Below are positions 46,628 to 55,514 of a stretch of DNA of 64,000 bases, in pieces. The translations under genes were made by a program, and so were the position numbers. This DNA is from Ilyobacter polytropus DSM 2926. GTDB lineage: Bacteria; Fusobacteriota; Fusobacteriia; Fusobacteriales; Fusobacteriaceae. Each line of letters begins with the position of its first letter. Position 1 is the first letter of the stretch. The notes under the pieces are model-generated. The model did no database searches and was not told where the DNA came from. It saw only the letters and a list, made by a program, of their open reading frames with translations. The stretch covers positions 62,001 through 126,000 of the forward strand of contig NC_014633.1 in NCBI RefSeq assembly GCF_000165505.1, in the 5' to 3' direction.

Positions 46628-47031
46628 ACCAGATCAACTCTCTCGATTAAGGATATTGTCAGATCATAAAAGCTAGTACCGGTTTTCTGAGAAGGTTTTA
46701 AATCAGTTAGTTCAAATGAAAAAACAGGCTCTCCGGCTGTAGTTTTAAGATCCAAATACCCTTTTGAAGTAAGTTTTGATTTCGTTATCGTCACTTTTTC
46801 CTGATTCTTTTTAGCTGTCTGGAACTGTTTTATAATGTTTTCTATTTCATCATAGGTCAGCCATTGGAGTGATAAGGCGTATTTATGCTTTAGCCATCTT
46901 ATTATGTTGTATTCCTTGCCACTTTCAGAAGTGTTTAAAATGGATCCGTCAGAATCTTTCTCATACCCCTCATATTTAATACCCTTGATTTTATAAGGTT
47001 CAAGGCTATTGATAGTTGTTAAAATCTGCAT
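46624..47031 (-). CDS. Small tail protein after the tape measure
   Basis: A 135-residue protein with a mixed alpha/beta pattern (LKHKYALSLQWLTYDEIENIIKQF, key words WLTYDEI). It lies 16 bases after the tape measure gene and overlaps the next gene by 4 bases. Siphophages often have a small distal tail protein here. No named family recognised. The C terminus FYDLTISLIERVDLV resembles the end of short tail-tip proteins that form beta hairpins. Confidence 0.6.
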   Translation of the reverse strand: MQILTTINSLEPYKIKGIKYEGYEKDSDGSILNTSESGKEYNIIRWLKHKYALSLQWLTYDEIENIIKQFQTAKKNQEKVTITKSKLTSKGYLDLKTTAGEPVFSFELTDLKPSQKTGTSFYDLTISLIERVDLV

Positions 47032-47047
47032 TTTTACACCTCCCTTA

Positions 47048-49759
47048 TCACTTTTTATTCCCTATAATTGAAACATTATATTCATCATTAAGTTCCTTCT
47101 CTAAGATGTTGACCATAGCCTTCGCCATAGCGTTTTCCTCTGTACTAACATAGATCTGAACCTTTTCATCATCAGCACTTGAGGCTGTACTTTCTGCGGC
47201 TGCTATATCATTATCATTTGTACTTGATACACTTTCTGTAGTGTCATCACTACTAGAAGAGGATCCAGAAGAAAGAGCACTTGAGGCTCCTCCAAAGAGT
47301 GCCGCTGCGGCTGCGTGTTCGGCTGCGGATAAAAAAGCTGCCGGGGCCATAGATTGTATAACCGGATTAAGACTTGCCAAATACCCAAAACCAGTTGCCG
47401 TCCAAGAAATAGCCTCTGCCATGTGTTCCTGTCCTTTAGCAAGTAGTAATTCAGCAATCTTCTCTTTGCAATAGCTCTTAAAGGCTGCCAGATCCTTTAT
47501 TTGTCCACTCGCTAGAGCTGCATAAGTGTCCATTACAGCCTCGGCAGATTGCTCGTATACGTCTACTTTGTAACGTTCAGCCCAAGATTCCCACTTCATT
47601 TTGTTTTCAGTGGCTTTTTTCTCAGCACTATTCACCTGGGCTTTTTTTTCATTTATCGTTGCTTGAACCTCAAGAGCCTCGTCCTGCATATTCCCTTGCT
47701 CTAGATAAAAGCTCCTTAGATCCTCAAGTTGTTCTATCCTAAAAAGGCTCTCAAGCTCTCTCTGGTTATAATCAAAATCATTTTTTCTATCTGTAAATTC
47801 CTGTTCTGAAATTTCACCTTGTAACCTCAAAGCTCCTATTTCCTCAAGGTATTCCCACTCTCTTATAAGTTTTTCATTGTTGAAATTAGTGAGATCCTCA
47901 AGTTGTTTCTGTCTAAAAGCCTCTAGTTCTGGATTTTCTAAGCCATCTAGCAAATCCCCTTCCATACCCGTGATCTTCACTTCTATTTCGAGGATCTGTT
48001 TCTCTATAGCGTTTGCCTTTGCTATCTCTCCCGCATTTGTATAGAAGTTTTTAAGGTCCTCTAGGGCCTCTTTATAGCTTGTATTTTGTTTTATTGTGTT
48101 CTCTTCCTCAAAAGCCTCTAGCTTTTTATTATATTCCTCTCTTGAAATAAGCCCGGATTTTAGCTGTTCATTAAGGTTTTCTTGATATTCACTCTTAGAT
48201 CTTAAAAATTGGATGTCAATCAAGTTGATTTTATTAGCGTGTTCAGCTTCATAGTTGGCTATTTTTTCAAGTAACTTTCTCTTTTTTTCTGCTTTTTCTT
48301 CGTCTGTTTCCCCTTTGGGTTTTGGGTCATCTGGAGGGGTTGTGGGCGTTGAAGGTGTTTTGTATTTAGCTTTTATGTCGAGAGCTGCTATATCATTGTT
48401 GGCCTTTTCATACTCCCATGTGGCTTTCTTGAGAGTTTCTTGAATATTAGCCAATTTGACTTTGAGCGACTCAGTACCACCCCAACCTTTTTCAGCCCAC
48501 CACGTCGGATTTTTTTCATTCTCCTTTATCTGCTTCTGAAGCTCATCTTCCTGTTGGGCCAATTTAGCTATTTTACTTTCAGCCTCTGAAAGGGATTTTG
48601 TGGCATCACTCCTCAGATCATCATCAGTTTCTCCACCAAGTCCTCTTCTTATTACTTGTAAAGTTACTATGATCGGATCCCTCATTTTTGTTACGAGTTC
48701 CATCCACTTTTTATTCATCGTCCCTGTAAGCTTCGTCCATTCTGTAGAAATAGTAGCAGAAGCCAACTGGTAAGCTGTTTCCAGTTCCCCGGCAGATTTT
48801 TTCATGGAATCTAAGTTTTTGGTAAATGCCTCTGCATTTTCACCGGTCAATCCCATAGCCCCCTGCCCAGATTCTATGCTTGACCAGAGGTCTATCATCT
48901 GTTTTCCGTTGGACTTGGCGTACTTCTCCATCTCCTGAAGGGCTTCCCCCACGTTTCCGCCCTCTGTTATGAACTCCTTAAAGCTTTGTCCTGTTATTTT
49001 TCCAAAGACTTTAGAGGCATCTGTCCCCTCTTTGGCAAGTTCTGAAAACATAGCCTTTATTCTAGTCCCTGCCTGTGCTGCAGGTGTACCGCTCATTGTG
49101 ATTGTTGATAGGGCAGCTCCCACATTGTCCAGATTCACACCTAGAGAATTTGAGATATCAGCAACATCACCCATGACAGTGGACATCTCTCCAAGGACTA
49201 TCTTACCGTTGTTCTGTATCGTGATAAGCTTGTCCATAACATCTGTTGCGTCGGAGCTTTCAAGCTTGAATCCGTTTATTGTGGATGTGAGTACATCTGT
49301 AGCAGTTGTTACGTCTGTCATTCCGGCAGCTGCACCTTTTGCAGCAGTTTCCATGAAGCTTAGCAGATCTGTAGCGTCTACTCCTGCACTCAGAGCCTCA
49401 TATGCCCCGCTTGCCAGTTCCTCTTTAGTTGTCCCAGTCTTTATAGCCACATCTATAAGACCGTTCCCGTACTCTGTCAGCTCTTTTCTGGACACTTTCA
49501 GAAGGGTGTTCACCGATGACATTTGCTTCTCGTAGGCTGCAAAGTCTTTGACAGCTTGAACAGTCCTGTAAGAAAGATAAGCGGCAGCAGCTCCGGCAAG
49601 ATTTGCAGGTGTTACCATTCCTTTTAGCTTACTAGTTACCCCACCAACGGCCCCGTCCAATGCACCCGTGGATTTTTTAGCCTCTTTATTTCCCGTTATA
49701 AGTCCGCTGTTATCAACCGTCAATTTCTGTTCAATGATAAAGGTTTCCTTACCAATCAT
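47048..49759 (-). CDS. Phage tail tape measure protein
   Basis: Sets tail length and passes through the tail tube at infection. The 903-residue protein begins with a helical head region and the TIGR01760-type core (about 60-330: YLSYRTVQAVKDFAAYEKQMSSVNTLL, key words YEKQMSSV, then TATDVLTSTINGF and AGTRIKAMFSELA). A long charged coiled coil follows (about 390-730), and a C-terminal segment has two hydrophobic stretches with Ala/Gly. Length predicts a tail of roughly 130-140 nm at about 1.5 angstrom per residue. Confidence 0.93.
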   Translation of the reverse strand: MIGKETFIIEQKLTVDNSGLITGNKEAKKSTGALDGAVGGVTSKLKGMVTPANLAGAAAAYLSYRTVQAVKDFAAYEKQMSSVNTLLKVSRKELTEYGNGLIDVAIKTGTTKEELASGAYEALSAGVDATDLLSFMETAAKGAAAGMTDVTTATDVLTSTINGFKLESSDATDVMDKLITIQNNGKIVLGEMSTVMGDVADISNSLGVNLDNVGAALSTITMSGTPAAQAGTRIKAMFSELAKEGTDASKVFGKITGQSFKEFITEGGNVGEALQEMEKYAKSNGKQMIDLWSSIESGQGAMGLTGENAEAFTKNLDSMKKSAGELETAYQLASATISTEWTKLTGTMNKKWMELVTKMRDPIIVTLQVIRRGLGGETDDDLRSDATKSLSEAESKIAKLAQQEDELQKQIKENEKNPTWWAEKGWGGTESLKVKLANIQETLKKATWEYEKANNDIAALDIKAKYKTPSTPTTPPDDPKPKGETDEEKAEKKRKLLEKIANYEAEHANKINLIDIQFLRSKSEYQENLNEQLKSGLISREEYNKKLEAFEEENTIKQNTSYKEALEDLKNFYTNAGEIAKANAIEKQILEIEVKITGMEGDLLDGLENPELEAFRQKQLEDLTNFNNEKLIREWEYLEEIGALRLQGEISEQEFTDRKNDFDYNQRELESLFRIEQLEDLRSFYLEQGNMQDEALEVQATINEKKAQVNSAEKKATENKMKWESWAERYKVDVYEQSAEAVMDTYAALASGQIKDLAAFKSYCKEKIAELLLAKGQEHMAEAISWTATGFGYLASLNPVIQSMAPAAFLSAAEHAAAAALFGGASSALSSGSSSSSDDTTESVSSTNDNDIAAAESTASSADDEKVQIYVSTEENAMAKAMVNILEKELNDEYNVSIIGNKK

Positions 49760-49764
49760 CTATT

Positions 49765-50334
49765 TCAACTCCCTCCCTTCTGAATAAAGTTACTGATCCA
49801 TCTTTTGTATTTTGTTTTTTGATTTTCGGAGAATCCAAGAAAAGGCCGCCCCGGTTTATCTCCCCAAGGAGCACCTTGATTATCCCGCTCATGTGCTTTT
49901 ACGTTATGCTTTTTAACTGTTGTTTCCCCGTTTCTTGTCCGTCTTGTATGAGCTTTTCGGCTATGAGCCTTGACAGTTTCTTTTTCTTTTTTCTTGAATT
50001 CCCCTTTTTTAGCAGGGAATTGCTGGTAAGCAGCATAAGGTCGATCAGACCCAACCACAGCGGAACTTGAGTCGTGTTTCTCATGAATAGAAAGTTTTAG
50101 GGCACTGCTATCACTGAGGGGTTTACTGCTTCTTCCTTTTCTTTTAGATATAGTGGATTCCTTTAGAGGAATCCAAGCTGTCCCATCAGGACCTTTAGTT
50201 TGTCTAAATCTAAAATCCACCTTTGTCTGCATATCCCCTGAGATTTTCTTCATAACAGGCTTTAAGTCTTTGGCCCTAGCTGTTTTTTCATCTAAAATCG
50301 CCTTGAATTGTTCAAAGGTCACTTTTTTAGCCAT
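49765..50334 (-). CDS. Phage virion morphogenesis (tail completion) protein
   Basis: A 189-residue, very basic protein with features of the Mu gpG / P2 gpS-like tail completion family: an early helix, then DFRFRQTKGPDGTAWIPLKESTI-like (key words FRQTKGPDGTAW) and a C-terminal RPFLGFSE, the usual family end. A Lys/His-rich insertion around residues 105-150 (KAHSRKAHTRR, KKHNVKAHERD) is unusual. The gene lies between the tail chaperone frame and the tape measure, an uncommon location for this family. Confidence 0.8.
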   Translation of the reverse strand: MAKKVTFEQFKAILDEKTARAKDLKPVMKKISGDMQTKVDFRFRQTKGPDGTAWIPLKESTISKRKGRSSKPLSDSSALKLSIHEKHDSSSAVVGSDRPYAAYQQFPAKKGEFKKKEKETVKAHSRKAHTRRTRNGETTVKKHNVKAHERDNQGAPWGDKPGRPFLGFSENQKTKYKRWISNFIQKGGS

Positions 50335-50338
50335 AAGA

Positions 50339-50632
50339 TCACCCTTTTTCGACCATAGCTTTTAGTCTTTCAAGTCCGGCTATGTCAGCTTTTTTCCTCC
50401 ATTGTTTAACACCTTTTTCTGTGTAGATCCTTTTATGGTACTTCATCAGATCCGGGTATTGAGAGGCGTTTTTCTTGCTTTTTAACAGCAATTTGTTATC
50501 GTAGATCTTCATTAGTCTTATGCTGTCCTCTGAAATTACAGCCTCAGAGGCTCCCAGAAGGGTAAAAAATTCAAATATGTTAGTATTCATTATCTCTTCC
50601 ATAGCTGCCCCGGTCAGCATTTTGTACTTCAT
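50339..50632 (-). CDS. Tail assembly chaperone, frameshift extension (T part)
   Basis: The 97-residue frame from its first ATG is probably not translated alone. In the same frame the sequence is open upstream to the slippery site at 50,701. Slippage there would join the first 93 or so residues of the upstream protein to DPIPGGDNEENPIETK and on into this frame, giving a GT-type fusion of about 210 residues. Such fusions help load the tape measure during tail assembly, which agrees with the tape measure being close downstream. Confidence 0.75.
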   Translation of the reverse strand: MKYKMLTGAAMEEIMNTNIFEFFTLLGASEAVISEDSIRLMKIYDNKLLLKSKKNASQYPDLMKYHKRIYTEKGVKQWRKKADIAGLERLKAMVEKG

Positions 50633-50661
50633 AACAAGATAAGGAAAAGAGATCTTTGTTT

Positions 50662-50973
50662 CTATAGGATTCTCTTCATTATCTCCTCCGGGGATGGGAT
50701 CTTTCCCATGTGTTTTCCACTAAGGACCTTTGTGCATATCCTTCCTAGAATTGACAGTTCAGAATTTGTAATATCTTCTAGTCGAATGGTTGGGACCAAT
50801 AATTTTATCAACCATTTCTGCCCCTCTATAGGATCCGCCTCTAGACGTTCCTCAAGTTCCTTCTGGATGATTCCAAAGGTCCTTAACGTAGGTTCGTTTA
50901 CCTCGTGTTCTTCACCTCTCATTTTAACTTTCAGAGGTTCACGGATTATTTTATCTATGTCGTAAATTATCAT
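50662..50973 (-). CDS. Tail assembly chaperone (G part)
   Basis: A 103-residue, mostly helical protein in the position of lambda gpG, between tail tube and tape measure genes. Features are RTFGIIQKELEERLEADP and a C-terminal KHMGKIPSPEEIMKRIL. The GGGAAAG heptamer in phase near its end (ATG GGA AAG) is the same as in lambda G/T. A minor share of ribosomes is expected to slip into the -1 frame. Confidence 0.8.
   Translation of the reverse strand: MIIYDIDKIIREPLKVKMRGEEHEVNEPTLRTFGIIQKELEERLEADPIEGQKWLIKLLVPTIRLEDITNSELSILGRICTKVLSGKHMGKIPSPEEIMKRIL
50701..50707 (-). other. Programmed -1 frameshift site GGGAAAG
   Basis: Minus-strand heptamer G-GGA-AAG in the zero frame of the 103-residue gene. 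After slippage the -1 frame is open through to 50,339. It is identical to the lambda tail chaperone slippery heptamer. Confidence 0.8.
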
Positions 50974-51020
50974 TTATTTTCACCTCTAAAAAAAGCCTCC
51001 CCGTAGGAAGGCTATGTATT

Positions 51021-51527
51021 TTATGAATATGTACCAATGGTATAAGGCATACCATAATCTGCGTCAGTTTCTTCCGGATTTGCTGAAAAGTAAAAAACTA
51101 GATCCGCTCTTGTCTTACCTTCATTCTTGTACTCAACTTGATTAGTTACTACACAATAAACTCTTTTTCCGATTATGTCGTGAGCTGTAGAGGCTCCGGC
51201 AGAAACAGGATGAACATTTATAGCTCCGAATTTAATTGCTTGGCCATGTGCTGCCATCCCTAGTCCTGTTGTACCGGACTTGTAAGCTCCTGTAAGGTCT
51301 GGAAGTGTGTCAAGGTCTAATTCTACCGAACAAGTCAAAGTTGGCTCCTCAGAAATAAAATGATTTCCGGCTTGTGCTCCTGCTAGTTGGTCAAATTTTA
51401 TCTTGTTAGTTTCATAAGGTGCTGTGAAGATTGTGTCCTGCTCTTCCAATGTTCTATTGATTGTTACAGCATTTCCACCTTCAAGAGTAAAGTCTATCTT
51501 ACATACTCCAAGTGTTATAACGTCCAT
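51021..51527 (-). CDS. Probable major tail (tube) protein
   Basis: A 168-residue beta-rich protein just upstream of the tail chaperone genes, the standard place of the tail tube gene. It has strand-rich stretches such as CKIDFTLEGGNAVTINRT and EPTLTCSVELDL and no membrane segment. A single short tube protein and the lack of a sheath gene favour a non-contractile tail. Assignment is by position and character, not by a diagnostic motif. Confidence 0.68.
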   Translation of the reverse strand: MDVITLGVCKIDFTLEGGNAVTINRTLEEQDTIFTAPYETNKIKFDQLAGAQAGNHFISEEPTLTCSVELDLDTLPDLTGAYKSGTTGLGMAAHGQAIKFGAINVHPVSAGASTAHDIIGKRVYCVVTNQVEYKNEGKTRADLVFYFSANPEETDADYGMPYTIGTYS

Positions 51528-51541
51528 TATTTCCCTCCTTC

Positions 51542-51982
51542 CTACGAAGTTATTTCAATATTATATTTAAAGCCGTAGCTGTTTTTTAATCCTGTGGCCT
51601 CGATACTAAGAGTGTTGAACTTGCTATATGAGTATCTTTTATCCAAAGACATAGTAACAGCCGCTTTGTATAGAGTTATTTTTATTCCAGACGAAATTAT
51701 TACAAGTTCCCCTGTTCTTAGAAGCTCTAGACTATTGCCTTTAAGACTTAGCATTTCAGCTAGATCTGAGGTATACGGAATCGCACATTGGAATTTAACC
51801 TTTTCATCAACTTGCTTGATTTCAACTGGTTCTTTCACTACGTCCGTTTTTATCTCTTCTGTTATAGGCGTTATTGTCAATTTGACTTCTTCACTTTCCA
51901 GAGTTGGACCTAAATTTATTCCGTCTAAACTTATTAATGCCGGGCCTATAAAATAATCTGTATCAAATCCCCAGACTAACAT
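51542..51982 (-). CDS. Tail/neck protein, 146 residues
   Basis: A beta-rich protein with DYFIGPALISLDGINLGPTLESEEVKLTI-type wording (key words GPALISLDG). It resembles tail-tube-like or terminator proteins, perhaps a second tube-related fold. It is positioned between a 129-residue helical neck protein and the tail tube. The gene directly follows its upstream neighbour, with start codon adjacent to the stop. No firm family. Confidence 0.55.
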   Translation of the reverse strand: MLVWGFDTDYFIGPALISLDGINLGPTLESEEVKLTITPITEEIKTDVVKEPVEIKQVDEKVKFQCAIPYTSDLAEMLSLKGNSLELLRTGELVIISSGIKITLYKAAVTMSLDKRYSYSKFNTLSIEATGLKNSYGFKYNIEITS

Positions 51983-52372
51983 TTAAAACACCATTATCCC
52001 CGGTGCATATTTTTCCGGTTCCTCTTCTGGACTTATTGAGGCTTTCTCCTGTGCCTCTTTTATCTCCTTTATGGTGTCCCAGAATCCAGTCATAAGGTTA
52101 TCAACATACCCTTCGTAGTCGTTATTTGATATCTGCTCAAATAACTTTGCTCCTACGTAGGAAGTACAGAGATCACTCAAGAGGCTAGGCCCGTTTACCC
52201 CTTCTTTAAGTACTGTTAGATTCACAGCAGCGTCAATTACTGCTATAGCTACATTTTCCAGCTGAAGGGCCTTAGAGATAAAGTCAGACTCCCCAAATCC
52301 CCAGTGATGTAAGATTGCATTTTTGGTCTGCTCCGGCATGAATTTATCCGGCATGTAATTATAATTAGCCAT
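51983..52372 (-). CDS. Probable head-tail connector/neck protein
   Basis: A 129-residue mostly helical protein (FGESDFISKALQLENVAIAVIDAAVNLT, key words ESDFISKALQLE) located after the major capsid gene, where head completion or connector genes stand. A short C-terminal acidic part EEEPEKYAPGIMVF is seen. No motif assigns it to a named connector family. It is likely cotranscribed with the capsid and tail genes. Confidence 0.55.
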   Translation of the reverse strand: MANYNYMPDKFMPEQTKNAILHHWGFGESDFISKALQLENVAIAVIDAAVNLTVLKEGVNGPSLLSDLCTSYVGAKLFEQISNNDYEGYVDNLMTGFWDTIKEIKEAQEKASISPEEEPEKYAPGIMVF

Positions 52373-52396
52373 TTACTCCAGGCCCTCCCATCTATC

Positions 52397-53374
52397 TTAT
52401 AGTCCTGTACAGTTGTATCTATTGAATTTATTGGTGTTTACCACGATTGGCATTGGAGCTGATTTAGCCCAGATACCTTTTTGACCTGTAGTTTCTTCCA
52501 CTCTGAGTTCTCCAGCTACTAACTCGGCTCTTGCGATTTTAGATTCGTTGGATTTTACATCTCCCCACACAAGGCATCCGTACCCTACTGCAAGAGTTGC
52601 TGGATCTGAAAGGATAAGCATTGCAGAAGTATCAATGTTATTTCCATCTGTACCTGTGGCATCCATGAGCATCTCTATTTTCTTTCCTGCTACAGTAAGG
52701 ATAGGAATCTCACCTACAAAAGAGAAAGATACACCATTTATATTTTGCGCTGCATTTAGAGCCTCATTTTTAACAGCATTAAATACTGTTACACCGGCTT
52801 CTACTTTTGGAGACACTCCGTATTTCTTGATATAAGCTGTGATTTTAGCAAGGACCACATCTGAAGCCACCTTATCTGCAAAGGCAAGAGTTATAGCAGA
52901 AGTTACTCCTACATTATGAGTAGTTCCTGACTTATCAGTGTAAGTCCCTTTTAGGTATGCATCGGCACATTGTCTTTCTATTCTGTTTGCAACAGATGCA
53001 GAAGCGATTCTTGCATATTTGGCTTCCATAGCCGCTATAGAGTCGATCTCCTTACCATCTGTTGTATAAGTAGGTACACCGGCCTTTATATTTGTCAGGT
53101 CAGATGCAGAGTAGGCATAAGTTCCTCCAACTATATCAGGAGTGAACTCTATTGATTTAAACCCGTCTTTCCCTAGCAAAGGAAGAACGTCCTCTCTTCC
53201 TACTATTCCAGCCACGACAAAGTGATCTAACATCTCATCTACTCTTATGGCTTCGGTATTAGAAAGAAATTTATTTCCGGCAGCCATGAACTTGTTCGAG
53301 TAAACCTGTGGAACCTGGATTCTTTGTTTAGCCGCATTGATAAGGGCTATCAAATGTATCATTTTTTCATTCAT
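52397..53374 (-). CDS. Major capsid protein, lambda gpE-like
   Basis: Forms the icosahedral shell. The 325-residue protein fits the HK97 fold in the gpE branch: an N-terminal NAAKQRIQVPQVYSNKFM, then ASVANRIERQCADAYLKGTY, a helix-turn stretch found in this branch, and a C-terminal NTNKFNRYNCTGL. It follows a small decoration-type protein and a protease, the classic order. The predicted HK97 spine helix is near residues 120-140. Confidence 0.85.
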   Translation of the reverse strand: MNEKMIHLIALINAAKQRIQVPQVYSNKFMAAGNKFLSNTEAIRVDEMLDHFVVAGIVGREDVLPLLGKDGFKSIEFTPDIVGGTYAYSASDLTNIKAGVPTYTTDGKEIDSIAAMEAKYARIASASVANRIERQCADAYLKGTYTDKSGTTHNVGVTSAITLAFADKVASDVVLAKITAYIKKYGVSPKVEAGVTVFNAVKNEALNAAQNINGVSFSFVGEIPILTVAGKKIEMLMDATGTDGNNIDTSAMLILSDPATLAVGYGCLVWGDVKSNESKIARAELVAGELRVEETTGQKGIWAKSAPMPIVVNTNKFNRYNCTGL

Positions 53375-53378
53375 CTAA

Positions 53379-53759
53379 TTAAACCTCCTCTGTTCCTTCG
53401 ATTTTGTCAGTAAGGATGACTCCGCACTGTTTGAACTGGGTGATTGCAGCTGTATCAGTGTCAAAGTCCACCCCTACAATATCTTCCTTCGTCACTATAG
53501 CAAGAGATGTTATTGTCCCGGCTACGTCTGATCCCAAAGCTGTCAATGTAACTTCAGGTCCAGTATAGATACCTGCTATAACTCCAACTGCCGCATCACC
53601 ATCTACATAGTTATAGAACTTCCCATCTGTATTGTCTTGAGCTAGCACTTGAAAAGTTTCTATTGTTGCATCTGCCGCTCCAAGAACGATTCTCATGTCA
53701 GGTGCTATTCTTTTTATATCTGCCGCAGGTGTTGTTGTTGATCTTGTGAATTCTGCCAT
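53379..53759 (-). CDS. Capsid decoration/stabilising protein (gpD-like)
   Basis: A 126-residue Ala/Asp/Thr-rich protein in the lambda gpD position between head protease and major capsid genes. Hallmarks are GAADATIETFQVLAQDNTDGKFYNY and AVGVIAGIYTG, resembling the decoration proteins that cap capsid threefold sites. No catalytic motif is seen. It is probably highly expressed with the capsid. Confidence 0.72.
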   Translation of the reverse strand: MAEFTRSTTTPAADIKRIAPDMRIVLGAADATIETFQVLAQDNTDGKFYNYVDGDAAVGVIAGIYTGPEVTLTALGSDVAGTITSLAIVTKEDIVGVDFDTDTAAITQFKQCGVILTDKIEGTEEV

Positions 53760-53763
53760 CTTT

Positions 53764-54633
53764 TTATACCTCCATCATTAATTTTTGTGCATTTTCTATT
53801 ATCTCATCTGCCGTCTTGCTTTTCTTCGGACCGGAATCAGATCCCAACTCTTTACTAAACTCTTTAAACAAGTGCTTGAAAGGCCCTCCCTCTTCTGCCA
53901 TCTTCATAATATGATCCTTCATAGGCGTTTTTTCATTCTCTGAAAATTCAATTATGTTTCCATAATTTTCCCTTACAAAGGCTTGATCTACAGCAAACTC
54001 CATTATTCCTTTAATGGAAGGTGGAACCATAGCCATAACTTTAGCCTTAAGATTATCCCTCTCCATCTCTCTTGCAAATTCAGCTTTTACTTCTGCTTTT
54101 ATCTCTTCTTCCGTTTTATTAGGTTTAGGTTCTGTTTTTTCTACTGTATATCCTTCAGACTGTAATTTTTCTATCATCTCTGCAACTTCCATCTCGGTTT
54201 TTACCTCCTCTTCTGTAAACTCTATATATTCCACCTCTCCAACTTCTTCAGAGAACTCAGAAAAAGCCTTATCCAGTTCCTTGATGTGCGGCGGGGCATA
54301 GCCAAGTAAAGCCAGATGATCAGGATCACCTGCAGGACTGATACCGATAGAAAAGTTTTCATAGGCTCCGCCCTCTGTGACTTTTTTTCCAAACTCGTTG
54401 TATTTGATTTCTCCATACAGAAACCCATCATCATCTACAGAGGAGCATTTGACTCTCCCTCCTATAGGTATGGCGGTCTTTGCATACCCAGATTTTATCC
54501 AGTCTTGGATGTGACCTGGTATTACTGAAAATTCTTTTCCAGCTTCCACCCACTTATTAAGAGTTTCTATAGAATAGTTTCCTTTCGTTCCATAGTTTCC
54601 AGCCTTGAATATTTTCTTTAAAATTTTAATCAC
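53764..54633 (-). CDS. Head maturation protease/scaffold, Mu gpI-like
   Basis: A 289-residue protein. The first 130 residues resemble phage I-type protease domains (IPGHIQDWIKSGYAKTAIPIGGRV and FSIGISPAGDPDHLALLG). The last 150 residues are acidic, helical, low-complexity sequence (EFTEEEVKTEMEVAEMIEKLQSE-like; key words EEEVKTEM), typical of a fused scaffold. Such proteins remove themselves from the procapsid. A catalytic Ser-His pair cannot be assigned with certainty. It has its own hairpin-preceded transcription unit start. Confidence 0.75.
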   Translation of the reverse strand: MIKILKKIFKAGNYGTKGNYSIETLNKWVEAGKEFSVIPGHIQDWIKSGYAKTAIPIGGRVKCSSVDDDGFLYGEIKYNEFGKKVTEGGAYENFSIGISPAGDPDHLALLGYAPPHIKELDKAFSEFSEEVGEVEYIEFTEEEVKTEMEVAEMIEKLQSEGYTVEKTEPKPNKTEEEIKAEVKAEFAREMERDNLKAKVMAMVPPSIKGIMEFAVDQAFVRENYGNIIEFSENEKTPMKDHIMKMAEEGGPFKHLFKEFSKELGSDSGPKKSKTADEIIENAQKLMMEV

Positions 54634-54661
54634 CTCCCGAAATTAATCTCACTATATGAAA

Positions 54662-54703
54662 AAGAACCCCCAAGGATATGTGGGGGTTAGAGAATTTTTT
54701 TTA
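54662..54703 (-). terminator. Hairpin terminator upstream of the head protease gene
   Basis: AACCCCC (54665-54671) / GGGGGTT (54682-54688). The minus-strand exit has a T run, so it ends transcription arriving from the accessory island. Its sequence and flanks resemble the hairpin at 61,605. Confidence 0.75.
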
Positions 54704-54797
54704 AATAATTGCATAAAACAAAAAAAGATGATTGCTCAAAAATTAATCTGAACAACCATCATTCTTTTAAAATACTTATATATTTGATTTGAAAATA

Positions 54798-55286
54798 TTA
54801 TTTATCATAATTTACTTTCATCATTTCTGTTTTAACTTTAGATTCTAAAATTGCTATCTCTCCATTTAATTTCTCAATTTTTTCCCAATTTGGTTTTTCT
54901 TTCATTAATTCAGATTCTAATTCCAGTTGTTTTCTTCTGATTTCTATTGAATATTTTTTATGGATTTCAAAGCTTTTCTCCCTCATTTCAAAATAAGTCT
55001 TTTCTTCTTCAGGAGTAAGTCTTCGCTGTGGCATATATCTGTCATCTCCATACATTCCTCTGTGATATCCGGATCCCATCATATAGTCATCGTAACCCGG
55101 ACCCATCATATGTCCTCCATATCCTGACCCCATCATGTACCCGCCCATCATATATCCTCCATATCCTGGCCCCATCATACGCCCGTTGTGATACCCTCTA
55201 ACTTCATAGTTTTTATCATTACTATCTGCATAAGCCACTGATGATAAAGCCAAAATTGTAGTTAAAACTAATATCCCTTTTTTCAT
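54798..55286 (-). CDS. Spy/CpxP-like periplasmic protein with Met/Gly/Tyr-rich insert
   Basis: The 162-residue protein starts with a Sec signal (MKKGILVLTTILALSSVAYA). A Gly/Met/Tyr/His repeat region follows (about 40-80: GPGYGGYMMGG, GSGYGGHMMGPGY). Then comes a helical domain with LTPEEEKTYFEMREKSFE and a long charged helix, as in Spy/CpxP/ZraP proteins (LTxxQ variants). Those are periplasmic chaperones or metal sensors. The Met/His/Gly insert suggests copper or nickel binding. ATG 55286 is chosen after GGAGGAGAT. Its presence in a phage head region is odd; it is likely cargo. Confidence 0.7.
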   Translation of the reverse strand: MKKGILVLTTILALSSVAYADSNDKNYEVRGYHNGRMMGPGYGGYMMGGYMMGSGYGGHMMGPGYDDYMMGSGYHRGMYGDDRYMPQRRLTPEEEKTYFEMREKSFEIHKKYSIEIRRKQLELESELMKEKPNWEKIEKLNGEIAILESKVKTEMMKVNYDK

Positions 55287-55514
55287 GATCTCCTCCTCTG
55301 AGTTTGAATAGTTTAATAAAGATACGCTTTTATAAAATACTCTATCAATCAAAAAAAATTTATAAAAAAAAGGAAAAATGACATGTCTTGTGTAATATAT
55401 AATTTACTTCATACTTTTCCAGTCCAAATTTCCCAAAGAGCAACCATATAAGTTGAATATATGGTTGCTCCCATCAACAAATGAAATATTCAAATCCTAA
55501 TTGAGGTGATGCAT

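Noticed and set aside
49000..49535. Long plus-strand frame opposite the tape measure gene
   Set aside because: Antisense shadow of a well supported gene; no ribosome site and biased composition.
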